Assembly (NCBI GenBank): GCA_016787415.1
Contig: JAEUUT010000262.1
Location: 1 to 40,440 of the forward strand
Direction of reading: 5' to 3'
Origin: Saprospiraceae bacterium
GTDB taxonomy: Bacteria; Bacteroidota; Bacteroidia; Chitinophagales; Saprospiraceae
DNA length: 40,440 bases
The notes under the pieces are model-generated. The model did no database searches and was not told the DNA's origin. It saw nothing but the letters and a program-made list of their open reading frames with translations. The translations under genes were made by a program, and so were the position numbers. Shown one piece after another: positions 33,239 to 40,440 of this stretch. The stretch's first letter is position 1. Each line of letters opens with the position of its first letter.

Positions 33239-33313
33239 GATGTAGCGGAATTTACGCAGTCGTTGAAACTAAAGTGTAATGCCTACTGCTTTCATCCAAA
33301 CCGGTTTGATGCC

Positions 33314-33748
33314 TTACAGTAACTTTCGCATGACTACCGCACTGGAAGGACACAAACCCTTAAATTGTGGCGTGTCCGCAATTTCAGCAGGTACGCTTTC
33401 CCGGTTGATCCGCTCGAAGCCGTGCCGCTCGAAATAGCTGTCTGCCGTGTTGGTGATCAGCCAGATTTCACGGATGCCTTTTGTCCGGGCAGTGTCGATG
33501 GATGATTTAAACAGATGCCCGGCAAGACCTAAATTCCGATGGGATTCTGCCACTCCAACAGAGCGCAACAGACCCACCGTGCCGATAGGCTCGACACCGG
33601 CAGAACCTACCAATACGGAGCCGTCAAACGCCAAAGTGAAATTTGCCAGATCGGCAGGCAAATCTTCCACAGGAAGCGACAGAGATAGCAAATGGGATTC
33701 GAGCGCTGCCCGGTTTTCAGGAATTGCTTTGTGATATTTAATTTCCAT
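33314..33748 (-). CDS. arsN2: Arsenic resistance N-acetyltransferase ArsN2
   Basis: A 144-residue GNAT-fold protein. The acetyl-CoA-binding motif A is VAESHRNLGLAGHLFKSSI, preceded by the strand SVLVGSAGVEPIG and LLRSVGV, and followed by IWLITNTADSYFERHGFERI and the ArsN2-like end VPAEIADTPQFKGLCPSSA. I chose the ATG at 33748; an upstream ATG at 33805 gives 19 extra residues that do not fit the family. ArsN2 enzymes occur in ars operons, and related ArsN1 acetylates phosphinothricin or arsinothricin, but the ArsN2 reaction is not well established. It follows arsM by 57 bp. Confidence 0.87.
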   Translation of the reverse strand: MEIKYHKAIPENRAALESHLLSLSLPVEDLPADLANFTLAFDGSVLVGSAGVEPIGTVGLLRSVGVAESHRNLGLAGHLFKSSIDTARTKGIREIWLITNTADSYFERHGFERINRESVPAEIADTPQFKGLCPSSAVVMRKLL

Positions 33749-33805
33749 GATGTGAGAATAAAGGGGCAGGTTGATCCATCGAACCCGCCTGCCCAAGTGC
33801 AACAT

Positions 33806-34699
33806 TTAACAGCAAGTGCCCGGCGTACATCCGCAGGTTTCAGATAACACTGCCTGTTTTGCTTTCAGCCTGTTTTCGGTTTTGGCGGCATTATCGCCAC
33901 CTTCTTTTTCAGCGTAAACCGTTACACTGAAAATGCCGGTACCGGTTTCCACAAAAGCCCGTATTTCCGCTTCGGAGAGATATTGCAGCAAAATTTCATC
34001 GGGTAACAGGATCGGCTTCTGTTTTTGCAGCGTTACGTTCTGGAAACCTGTTTCGTTGATGATTTGCAGGTATTCATCCAATTGAATAGCACCGGCAACG
34101 CATCCGGCATACAGTTCGGCGCTTTCCACTACTTTTTCAGGCAACGCGCCAACCAGTACCACATCGGAAATACTGAAATGGCCACCCGGTCGCAACGTGC
34201 GCAGGATTTCGGCAAAGACACGGCGTTTGTCAGGTACCAGATTTAGAACGCAGTTACTTACCACTACATCAACGCTGTTATCAGTTACCGGTAAATCTTC
34301 AATGTCGCCCTGCCGAAACTCGACGTTATGGAAACCAAGTTTTTCGGCATTTTTTCGGGCACGGTCTATCATGGTAGGTGTAAAGTCTACGCCGATCACT
34401 TTACCCGTTGCGCCGGTTTCCGCACGTGCTACGAAGCAATCATTGCCAGCGCCCGAACCCAGGTCGAGAACCACGTCACCCGTTTCAATCCGGGCAAATT
34501 CGGTCGGCAGGCCGCACCCCAAACCTAAATCGGCATCCGGGTTATATCCTTTCAAATGTGTGTAGGAATCCGCCATAATATCGCAGGTACCGGGCGCACC
34601 GACGCCACAACAGGAAGCGGCATTCGTGGCTTTATCCTGTAAAGCAATTTTCGAGTATTGTTCGCGGACGGAAGATTTAATGTTCTCAGCAGTATTCAT
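33806..34699 (-). CDS. arsM: Arsenite S-adenosylmethionine methyltransferase
   Basis: A 297-residue class I methyltransferase of the ArsM group. SAM motifs: VVLDLGSGAGNDCFVAR and VIGVDFTPTMIDRARK. The Cys residues equivalent to those of CmArsM are all present: Cys62 (LGLGCGLP), Cys150 (VSNCVLNLVPDK) and Cys200 (YAGCVAGAI). More Cys lie near the start (Cys30-Cys31, Cys39) and at the end, CGCTPGTCC then stop. It converts As(III) to methylated, partly volatile, arsenicals, using SAM and thiols. The Cys-rich tail ends in Cys-Cys, as do the proteins of the two genes before it. Located 19 bp after the membrane protein gene. Confidence 0.95.
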   Translation of the reverse strand: MNTAENIKSSVREQYSKIALQDKATNAASCCGVGAPGTCDIMADSYTHLKGYNPDADLGLGCGLPTEFARIETGDVVLDLGSGAGNDCFVARAETGATGKVIGVDFTPTMIDRARKNAEKLGFHNVEFRQGDIEDLPVTDNSVDVVVSNCVLNLVPDKRRVFAEILRTLRPGGHFSISDVVLVGALPEKVVESAELYAGCVAGAIQLDEYLQIINETGFQNVTLQKQKPILLPDEILLQYLSEAEIRAFVETGTGIFSVTVYAEKEGGDNAAKTENRLKAKQAVLSETCGCTPGTCC

Positions 34700-34718
34700 A
34701 TTCTTAATTTTTTAGTGA

Positions 34719-35291
34719 TCAACAGCACGTGATTTGGTTTCTTTTGGTCTGCCACCATACACGGCCACCTGGCAGACTGACCCAAATATGCAGGATTGCC
34801 ATAAGTACCGCACCTGGTAGGATATTGACTCCCAACCAGTGTACCAATTGCCCTGCCGGAGTGCTAAAATCAATTTCCCTTGCAATCAAACCGGACGGCT
34901 CGACACTGAATTTTAAGCCGATAAAAAGCAGTATGGAGCCAAAATGAAACCCATTGACAAAAAGGTGCAGGATGTATTCCCAACGTGGTAAACCACCCAT
35001 AAAGGCCCGGCTGTCTTTTTCCGAATAGGCATCTATGGCCAGTACACCGATGTCGGCCAGAACTAAGAATAGCCCTATCTGATACATACCAGGCTCATTC
35101 GGAAATAAGAACAGGCAGCATACAATTCCGGGAAATAATACGGTTCTGGCAGTATGTGTCAGATGTTCAAACCGGCTTTCGGCGTGTTCGTAAAGACGGT
35201 ACCGCCATATATGCAGGTAAAACCCGTCAATAATGCCTAATACGGCGAAAATAGAAAGGCAGGCTGCAAGCAGGTAGAGCAAAATGTCCAT
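34719..35291 (-). CDS. Unknown five-helix membrane protein of the ars operon, ends in Cys-Cys
   Basis: A 190-residue integral membrane protein with five hydrophobic helices (about residues 5-25, 50-70, 75-95, 108-128, 152-175) and several His within or near them: YLHIWRYRLYEHAE, EHLTHTAR, HLFVNGFHFGS, HWLG, LHIW. Two Cys occur in the second helix (GIVCCLFLF), and the C-terminus reads KRNQITCC then stop. The gene lies 23 bp after arsR and 19 bp before arsM, in the position usually occupied by an arsenical pump. No known family is recognised. Candidate roles are arsenical transport, electron transfer to an arsenical, or heme binding; none is proven by motif. Confidence 0.85.
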   Translation of the reverse strand: MDILLYLLAACLSIFAVLGIIDGFYLHIWRYRLYEHAESRFEHLTHTARTVLFPGIVCCLFLFPNEPGMYQIGLFLVLADIGVLAIDAYSEKDSRAFMGGLPRWEYILHLFVNGFHFGSILLFIGLKFSVEPSGLIAREIDFSTPAGQLVHWLGVNILPGAVLMAILHIWVSLPGGRVWWQTKRNQITCC

Positions 35292-35314
35292 TTCAGAAGG
35301 TAGTTATAGCGGAT

Positions 35315-35662
35315 TTAACAGCAGGATTTTTCCGATTGGTCGGATTTTACAGGTTCGCAGCACGGTAGGAATGAAGTGATTAGATCCTGTAAAGACCTCA
35401 TAGTGTTCCAGTCGATACAATAGCAGGATTTCGCACCTTCCAGCGTTCCCTGAATCAGCCCTACTTCTTTCAGTTCTTTCAGGTGCTGTGAAACGGTGCT
35501 TTGTGCCAGCGGCAACACTTCGACGATCTCACCACACACGCAGGAATTGCGGCGGGCAAGTTCTTTCAGTATGGCGATACGGGCGGGATGCCCCAAAGCC
35601 TTTGCCAGTTCGGCGAGTTTGTTTTCTTCGACGCTGAAAGCAGCAAGTTTAGGAGAAGCCAT
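35315..35662 (-). CDS. arsR: ArsR-family arsenic-responsive repressor
   Basis: A 115-residue winged-helix regulator. The core HTH is LPLAQSTVSQHLKELKEVGL, preceded by ALGHPARIAILKELA. The metal-site motif in helix 3 is NSCVCGEI (Cys41-Val-Cys43), as in the classical ArsR ELCVCDL. Additional Cys are in the wing (GAKSCYCIDW) and the tail (FLPCCEPVKSDQSEKSCC). In E. coli ArsR a third Cys completes the site; here the tail offers several. The protein would leave its operator upon binding As(III). The start is the ATG at 35662, with a promoter and a pair of inverted repeats immediately upstream. Confidence 0.94.
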   Translation of the reverse strand: MASPKLAAFSVEENKLAELAKALGHPARIAILKELARRNSCVCGEIVEVLPLAQSTVSQHLKELKEVGLIQGTLEGAKSCYCIDWNTMRSLQDLITSFLPCCEPVKSDQSEKSCC

Positions 35663-35681
35663 AGCAAGCAGTTGAAATTTT

Positions 35682-35699
35682 CATCGCAAAAATACGATG
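35682..35699. promoter_or_regulatory. ArsR operator 1
   Basis: CATCG-N8-CGATG, an inverted repeat with 5-bp arms 20 bp upstream of arsR. Its spacer is the -7 promoter element on the minus strand, so a bound repressor would block RNA polymerase. The second operator, with the same spacing, is at 35735-35752. Assignment as an ArsR site is by position and symmetry. Confidence 0.75.
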
Positions 35700-35718
35700 G
35701 ATCTTTTGACACTTGCAA
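35687..35718 (-). promoter_or_regulatory. Bacteroidota-type promoter of the ars operon
   Basis: On the minus strand TATTTTTG (35687-35694) fits the TAnnTTTG -7 consensus exactly. A TTG (35716-35718) lies 21 bp upstream of it and serves as the -33 element. It drives arsR and the seven genes downstream. Confidence 0.7.
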
Positions 35719-35734
35719 TTGGTAGAAGAAAATT

Positions 35735-35752
35735 TATCGTAAAAAAACGATA
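35735..35752. promoter_or_regulatory. ArsR operator 2
   Basis: TATCG-N8-CGATA, a second inverted repeat of the same architecture as that at 35682-35699, centre to centre 53 bp (about five helix turns). It is upstream of the ars promoter and also in front of the rightward gene at 35921, and may contribute to looping or to control of both directions. Confidence 0.7.
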
Positions 35753-35920
35753 ATCTTTGAAAAAGGCTGGAGTATTGAAATAATTTTGCATCTGCGACAT
35801 GGTAATTTTTATAATATTATCACGTCGAAGATTAACACCGAATTAGATCTACATTCCCTAAAATTTAAACTTATTTGTGGCATCCGTGTTGGTGCCTGTT
35901 AATACAAGTCAGTATCTTTC

Positions 35921-36277
35921 ATGCGCAATGGGCTTTTAAATGGGTTTTGCTATATCATGTCCCTTTACCTTCTGGTATTGGCGGCATCGCCCTGCTGCCT
36001 CAACGACGGAGAATTTGCATATTTACAGGCCCGGCCAGATGTACCGACGCAAATTACTTCCCTGTCTCCTAACAGTAATGATTGTACTTCCCGTCATTCA
36101 GAACATACCCCATGTTCCCCTGTTTCGCCGTGTCATTGTTGCGTAGGCTTTGAAGTAATAGCGTTTCAAATGCCAATGATTTTGCTACCAGTCACGCAAC
36201 TATCAGCGGCTTTCGCCCCGGTAGAGTCTATTTTTTCTCTCGCCGGTTCAGATGTTTGGCAGCCCCCCCGGTTTTAA
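35921..36277 (+). CDS. DUF6660-type small Cys-rich exported protein, C-terminal WQPP
   Basis: A 118-residue protein with an N-terminal hydrophobic stretch (NGFCYIMSLYLLVLAASPCC) serving as a signal peptide. The middle is Cys/His-rich (HSEHTPCSPVSPCHCCVGFE) and the end reads SLAGSDVWQPPRF. This combination, SxYLLxLxxxPC, C-rich block CxPxxxCxCC and final WQPP, matches the DUF6660 family of Bacteroidota, commonly found beside metal-related TonB-dependent receptors. Here too a TonB-dependent receptor follows after 84 bp. Start set at the ATG at 35921; the ATG at 35957 is a shorter option. Function unknown; see the related layouts at 13272 and 31393. Confidence 0.82.
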   Translation: MRNGLLNGFCYIMSLYLLVLAASPCCLNDGEFAYLQARPDVPTQITSLSPNSNDCTSRHSEHTPCSPVSPCHCCVGFEVIAFQMPMILLPVTQLSAAFAPVESIFSLAGSDVWQPPRF

Positions 36278-36314
36278 GGAATAAGTTGGAAACATTTCGA
36301 TTGCCTGACCACCC

Positions 36315-36326
36315 GTACCGTGGTAC
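36315..36326. promoter_or_regulatory. Short inverted repeat before the TonB receptor gene
   Basis: GTACC-GT-GGTAC, with a further GGTAC 2 bp downstream (36329-36333), in the 84-bp gap upstream of the receptor gene. Could be a small operator or a hairpin. Nothing else supports it. Confidence 0.25.
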
Positions 36327-36361
36327 AGGTACAATTCTGTCTTATACTTAAAACTTGGAAA

Positions 36362-38548
36362 ATGAATATAAAATCTATTGTGTTGCCTATCCTGGCAGCA
36401 CTTTTCCCACTATTTGCCTGGTCGCAAACTACTTTATGGATTGTAGTGCAAGATGCGGAAACGACCGATCCGTTGGTAGGCGCTACCGTGGCTATCCCAT
36501 CGCTGAACATCGGAGGCACGACCAATACCGCCGGGTTGGTGCAACTTAATTCCGTTACGGTTGGAACCTATGATTTATCGGTTTCTTATCTTGGTTATGA
36601 AGCCTGGAAAAAGCCAATCACTGTTTCAGAAACCACTGACACGATCCGGGTTGAACTTCAATCAGGCGAAGAAGATTTGAAAGAAGTCATTGTTTCCACG
36701 ACCCGAAGCAGCCGCACGATTAGTGACCTGCCGACCCGGATTGAAACCATTGCTGGGGAAGAACTCGACGAAAAATCAAATATGAATTCAGGCAGCGTAT
36801 CCATGTTGCTACGGGAAAGCACAGGTATTCAAACACAACAAACTTCCGCCGTCAGCGGTAATATGAATATCCGGATTCAGGGTTTGGACGGCCGCTATAC
36901 GCAACTGTTACAAAATGGGTTTCCGATTTATTCCGGCTTTTCGAGTGGGCTTAGTATCATGCAAATTCCCCCACTCGATTTAAAGCAGGTTGAAATTGTA
37001 AAAGGCAGTAGTTCAACTTTATATGGAGGTGGTGCAATTGCCGGTCTTATCAACTTCATTCAGAAAGACCCGCAAAAAGAGCGCGAATTACTGTTTATGG
37101 CCAATCTCACTTCGGCTGCCGGAATTGATCTGAACGGGTACTATGGCAAGCGTAACGACCGGGTAGGCTTTACACTGTTTGCTTCCGGACACAGGCAGCG
37201 TCCGTATGATCCGAACGACGATCAATTTACCGACATTCCAAAATATCAACGGCTCAACCTCAACCCCCGTGTATTCTTTTACTTGCCTGGCAGTAGCCGT
37301 ATAACCTTCGGCGTTAATACCACCTTTGAAGATCGTGAAGGCGGGTTTATTCCACGTATAAAGGAAGAAGCCAATCCGGAAAGTTCATATTTGGAGCGCA
37401 ACAGCACGACCCGGATCTCAACCCAGTTACAGGTAGATAAACCTTTACGGGAAGGGCAACGGTTGTACCTGAAAAACAGTATCAGCGCTTTCGACCGTAC
37501 AATTGATTTGCCTGGCCACCGCTTCGCCGGTACGCAATGGAGTAGTTTTTCCGAACTTGGTTATGTGCAGGAAAGTGAAAAAACAGACTGGATTTTTGGC
37601 CTCAATACTTGGACAGACCGCTTTAATGAGCGGGCGCAACCAGGACAACGAACAGTACGCGATTACGATTTGCCGGTATTCGGTGCATTCATTCAGAACA
37701 CGTGGACAATGGGGGAACACTGGTCATTGGAAAGTGGTTTGCGTGGCGACTATCAGCCGGATTATGGAGCATTTGCCTTGCCGCGCCTGGCCTTACTTTG
37801 GAAAATCAGCCCATCCACAACAAGCCGGATCAGTGGCGGATTAGGGTATAAACTTCCTACTATTTTTCTTCAGGAAAGTGAAGAAGTTGCCTTCAGGAAT
37901 GTATTGCCGATCAATACAGAAAACACCAAAGCAGAACGTTCTGCTGGCCTGAATTGGGATATTAATTATCGCGGTCATTTGGGTGAGGAAGTAACGTTTT
38001 CGATTAACCACATGTTTTTTTACACCCGCCTGAATAGTGCGTTGATACTTAATACCGATAGTCTTTCAAGGGGTGTTCTATCCTATGAAAACGCAGCCGG
38101 GCACGTTGATAGCAAAGGATTTGAAACCAACCTGAAATTTGGCCTGGAGCCGTTCAAACTGTTTTTGATGTACTCCTACATTGATGCACAACGGCATTCC
38201 AACGATCTGTCAACCGAATTACCGCTAACGGCCCGGCATCGCTTCGGGGCAGTCGTTATGTATGAAGTGGAGGACAAATGGCGGGTAGGGTTGGAAGGGT
38301 ATTATACGGGCCACCAAAGGCTTTCAACCGGTGAAAAAACCCGCGATTACTGGATTACAGGTTTCATGGTTGAGCGCATTTGGGAGCGGTTTAATCTGTT
38401 CCTGAACTTTGAAAATTTCCTCGATACACGTATTACCCGTTGGCAGCCGATCTATACCGGATCAATTCAGCAACCCGAATTTTCGCGCGAATTATACGCG
38501 CCGACCGAAGGGCGAATTATCAATGGCGGTTTCAAAATCAAATTTTAA
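36362..38548 (+). CDS. TonB-dependent outer-membrane receptor
   Basis: A 728-residue receptor. The ATG at 36362 opens a signal peptide (IVLPILAALFPLFAWSQ). Next comes a carboxypeptidase-D-like regulatory domain (about 24-105: GATVAIPSLNIGGTTNTAGL, YDLSVSYLGYE), the plug (about 120-235: VSTTRSSRTISDLPTRIETI, QIPPLDLKQVEIVKG, LYGGGAIAGLINFI) and a 22-strand-type barrel that ends in the usual aromatic residue (INGGFKIKF). Such receptors import metal chelates or vitamins. With a DUF6660-type gene upstream and a Zn/Cd-type ATPase 18 bp downstream it probably handles a metal, but which one and in which form is unknown. Confidence 0.93.
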   Translation: MNIKSIVLPILAALFPLFAWSQTTLWIVVQDAETTDPLVGATVAIPSLNIGGTTNTAGLVQLNSVTVGTYDLSVSYLGYEAWKKPITVSETTDTIRVELQSGEEDLKEVIVSTTRSSRTISDLPTRIETIAGEELDEKSNMNSGSVSMLLRESTGIQTQQTSAVSGNMNIRIQGLDGRYTQLLQNGFPIYSGFSSGLSIMQIPPLDLKQVEIVKGSSSTLYGGGAIAGLINFIQKDPQKERELLFMANLTSAAGIDLNGYYGKRNDRVGFTLFASGHRQRPYDPNDDQFTDIPKYQRLNLNPRVFFYLPGSSRITFGVNTTFEDREGGFIPRIKEEANPESSYLERNSTTRISTQLQVDKPLREGQRLYLKNSISAFDRTIDLPGHRFAGTQWSSFSELGYVQESEKTDWIFGLNTWTDRFNERAQPGQRTVRDYDLPVFGAFIQNTWTMGEHWSLESGLRGDYQPDYGAFALPRLALLWKISPSTTSRISGGLGYKLPTIFLQESEEVAFRNVLPINTENTKAERSAGLNWDINYRGHLGEEVTFSINHMFFYTRLNSALILNTDSLSRGVLSYENAAGHVDSKGFETNLKFGLEPFKLFLMYSYIDAQRHSNDLSTELPLTARHRFGAVVMYEVEDKWRVGLEGYYTGHQRLSTGEKTRDYWITGFMVERIWERFNLFLNFENFLDTRITRWQPIYTGSIQQPEFSRELYAPTEGRIINGGFKIKF

Positions 38549-38566
38549 ACTACTGAATCCACTAAT

Positions 38567-40440
38567 ATGAATATGCAGAGCAGTCACATAGAACCGGATA
38601 ACCCGGTTCCGCGTCAATTGCCGGAATGGCTGGAAACCTATGGAACGGCTATCATTAGTGCGGTCTTACTGGCAATTGGTCTTTGGTTTGATTACAGTTT
38701 GAAGCCGGTATTTTTTCAGGGAATTATACGATTAGTATGGTATGCGGTTGCTTACCTGCCGGTGGCCTGGCCAGTGCTGAATTTGGCGGTACGCAGGTTG
38801 AGCCGCAAAGATGCTTTCAACGAATTTTTCCTGATGACACTGGCCACGTTAGGTGCATTTGCAATTGGTGAGTATCCGGAAGCAGTAGGGGTTATGTTGT
38901 TTTATCGGGTAGGCGAATTGTTTCAGGACGCTGCAATTGATCGTGCCAAAGGTTCTATAAAGGCGCTTCTATCTATTCAAAGTGATAGTGTTACCGTGGT
39001 CGACGTAGAAGGTAAAGAGACTGTGAAGCATCCTCGTGAAGTAGAACCCGGCCAGATAATTCGGGTAAAGCCCGGCGAAAAAGTAGCGCTCGACGGCGAA
39101 TTACTTTCCGAACGAATCAGTTTGAACACGGCCGCTTTAACCGGCGAATCTGTACCCGACACACGCCGACGTGGCGAAACGGTATTGGCGGGTATGGTTA
39201 ATCTCGAATCCGTAGCAGATGTAAAGGTTACTTCCGCTTTTGCCGATACCAAGTTGGCCAAAATTCTCGATCTGGTAGAACATGCGGCGGCGCGTAAGGC
39301 TCCGACACAATTATTTATGAGCCGGTTTGCTAAAATTTATACGCCCGTAGTAGTTTTTCTGGCTTTGGGCATAGTGCTATTGCCGTTCTTTTTTGTCCAC
39401 GATTATGTTTTCAGAGAATGGCTTTACCGGGCTTTGGTATTCCTGGTTGTTTCCTGTCCGTGTGGTCTGATTGTGTCAATACCACTTGGTTACTTTGGTG
39501 GAATAGGTGCGGCATCGCGTCACGGTATTTTGGTAAAAGGTGCAAACTACCTCGACCTGTTAACGCAGATTGATACCGCCGTTTTCGACAAAACCGGTAC
39601 ACTAACGGAAGGTGTTTTTGAAGTGAGCGAAGTAAAACCAACCGGCCAATTTTCGGAAAAAGACCTATTGACATTTGCGTTGGCACTGGAAAGCAATTCG
39701 ACGCACCCGGTAGCAAAAGCAGTAGTACGCCATGCTCAAAACGCTGTATCTCTTTTATCTTCTGCACAGGTAGAAGAAATTCCGGGGCACGGTTTGCGGG
39801 GTGAGGTTGACGGTCGCACAGTAGCAGTGGGTAATACCAAATTGCTGAAACGATTAAATATAACCTATCCTTCCGACCTGGATAGTGAAGTAGCGACTTT
39901 GGTTGCCGTAGGGGTTGACGACCAATTTGCCGGGCACCTGACCGTTAGCGACCGGCCAAAACCCGACGCGGCTAATTTTGTGAAAGCGTTACACAAAGTA
40001 GGTATCCGGAAGGTAGTGGTGCTGTCAGGCGACAAACAACGGGTAGTTGATGCGCTGGCTGCCGGTCTTGGTATTGATGAAGCACGTGGTGACCTATTGC
40101 CAGAGGACAAAGTAAATGCGGTACAGACGTTGCAGGGAGAAGGGCATAAAGTTGCCTTTGTTGGGGATGGTATCAATGATGCACCAGTTATTACAGTAGC
40201 GGATGTAGGATTGGCAATGGGTGGGCTTGGTTCCGATGCCGCAATTGAAACAGCCGATATAGTTATTCAGACAGATCAACCTTCCCGGCTTGCTACGGCA
40301 ATAAAGATTGCCCGCGTAACGAAGCGTACAGTCTGGCAAAACATCGGTTTTGCGTTCGTTGTGAAAGCAATTGTTTTGGTACTTGGTGCAGGTGGATTGG
40401 CGACGATGTGGGAAGCAGTTTTTGCAGATGTAGGAGTTGC
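38567..40440 (+). CDS. P1B-2 heavy-metal ATPase (CadA/ZntA type), 3' end beyond the window
   Basis: The first 624 codons of a P-type ATPase that continues past the window. No N-terminal HMA or CxxC is present; the protein begins with a short hydrophilic tail (HIEPDNPVPRQLPEWLETYG) and then membrane helices. Motifs: TGESVPDTRRRGE, CPC (Cys297-Pro-Cys299 in SCPCGLIVSIPLGYFGGIG), DKTGT (Asp341), STHPVAKAV (His380), GDGINDAPVI (from Gly533). The region around CPC and the sequence HGILVKGANYLDLL are typical of Zn/Cd/Pb exporters. It starts 18 bp after the TonB receptor and probably shares its transcript. It is the third ATPase of the window, of a different class from CopA and CopB. Confidence 0.95.
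   Translation, partial: MNMQSSHIEPDNPVPRQLPEWLETYGTAIISAVLLAIGLWFDYSLKPVFFQGIIRLVWYAVAYLPVAWPVLNLAVRRLSRKDAFNEFFLMTLATLGAFAIGEYPEAVGVMLFYRVGELFQDAAIDRAKGSIKALLSIQSDSVTVVDVEGKETVKHPREVEPGQIIRVKPGEKVALDGELLSERISLNTAALTGESVPDTRRRGETVLAGMVNLESVADVKVTSAFADTKLAKILDLVEHAAARKAPTQLFMSRFAKIYTPVVVFLALGIVLLPFFFVHDYVFREWLYRALVFLVVSCPCGLIVSIPLGYFGGIGAASRHGILVKGANYLDLLTQIDTAVFDKTGTLTEGVFEVSEVKPTGQFSEKDLLTFALALESNSTHPVAKAVVRHAQNAVSLLSSAQVEEIPGHGLRGEVDGRTVAVGNTKLLKRLNITYPSDLDSEVATLVAVGVDDQFAGHLTVSDRPKPDAANFVKALHKVGIRKVVVLSGDKQRVVDALAAGLGIDEARGDLLPEDKVNAVQTLQGEGHKVAFVGDGINDAPVITVADVGLAMGGLGSDAAIETADIVIQTDQPSRLATAIKIARVTKRTVWQNIGFAFVVKAIVLVLGAGGLATMWEAVFADVGV

Overview
The window looks like a metal-resistance island from a member of the Bacteroidota. 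Type IX secretion (T9SS) C-terminal sorting domains, a SusC-like TonB-dependent receptor with a carboxypeptidase-D-like N-terminal domain, AraC regulators fused to metal-binding domains, DUF6660-type small Cys-rich proteins and a good TAnnTTTG -7 promoter element in front of arsR all point to this phylum. A Saprospiria/Chitinophagia-like host is a guess from gene style only. No rRNA, tRNA, CRISPR array, transposase or integrase gene was seen.

Region 1 (1-21.5 kb) is a copper/heavy-metal block. It runs from a DUF305 lipoprotein (minus strand), through a Met/His-rich outer-membrane protein, a membrane DUF305 protein, an HMA-AraC fusion regulator, a P1B-1 Cu+ ATPase (CopA), an HMA chaperone, a multicopper oxidase lipoprotein, a lipoprotein, a P1B-3 CPH ATPase (CopB) and a T9SS-secreted PKD protein with Cys/His-rich linkers. 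A methyltransferase and a uracil-DNA-glycosylase-like pair follow. Then come a Cys/His-rich secreted protein, a heavy-metal-binding-domain lipoprotein, a secreted HMA protein and a complete RND tripartite pump (inner-membrane pump, TolC-like channel, fusion-type adaptor), closed by a strong terminator. Together they would oxidise and sequester copper in the periplasm, move it out of the cytosol with ATPases, and expel it across the outer membrane by RND.

Region 2 (21.5-31.1 kb) differs from its surroundings. It holds a frameshifted T9SS/SBBP-type pseudogene, two tandem paralogous beta-propeller T9SS proteins separated by the relic tail of another T9SS gene, and a minus-strand operon of an error-prone-type DnaE and DinB (Pol IV). 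Two near-identical 66-68 bp hairpin-forming elements in direct orientation bracket it.

Region 3 (31.1-35.7 kb) is an eight-gene minus-strand arsenic operon: arsR, a five-TM unknown membrane protein, arsM, arsN2, an aquaglyceroporin-like channel, a metallophosphoesterase and two small Cys-rich exported proteins. It has no ArsB/Acr3 pump and no ArsC in the window. The first three proteins all end in Cys-Cys. Two ATCG-N8-CGAT operators lie before arsR, one overlapping its promoter.

Region 4 (35.9-40.4 kb) reads rightward: a DUF6660-type Cys-rich protein, a TonB-dependent receptor, and a CadA/ZntA-type P1B-2 ATPase that runs off the end of the window. Three small Cys-rich exported proteins, one in each metal block, share a C-terminal W(Q/H)PP motif, which may be a common theme of the island.
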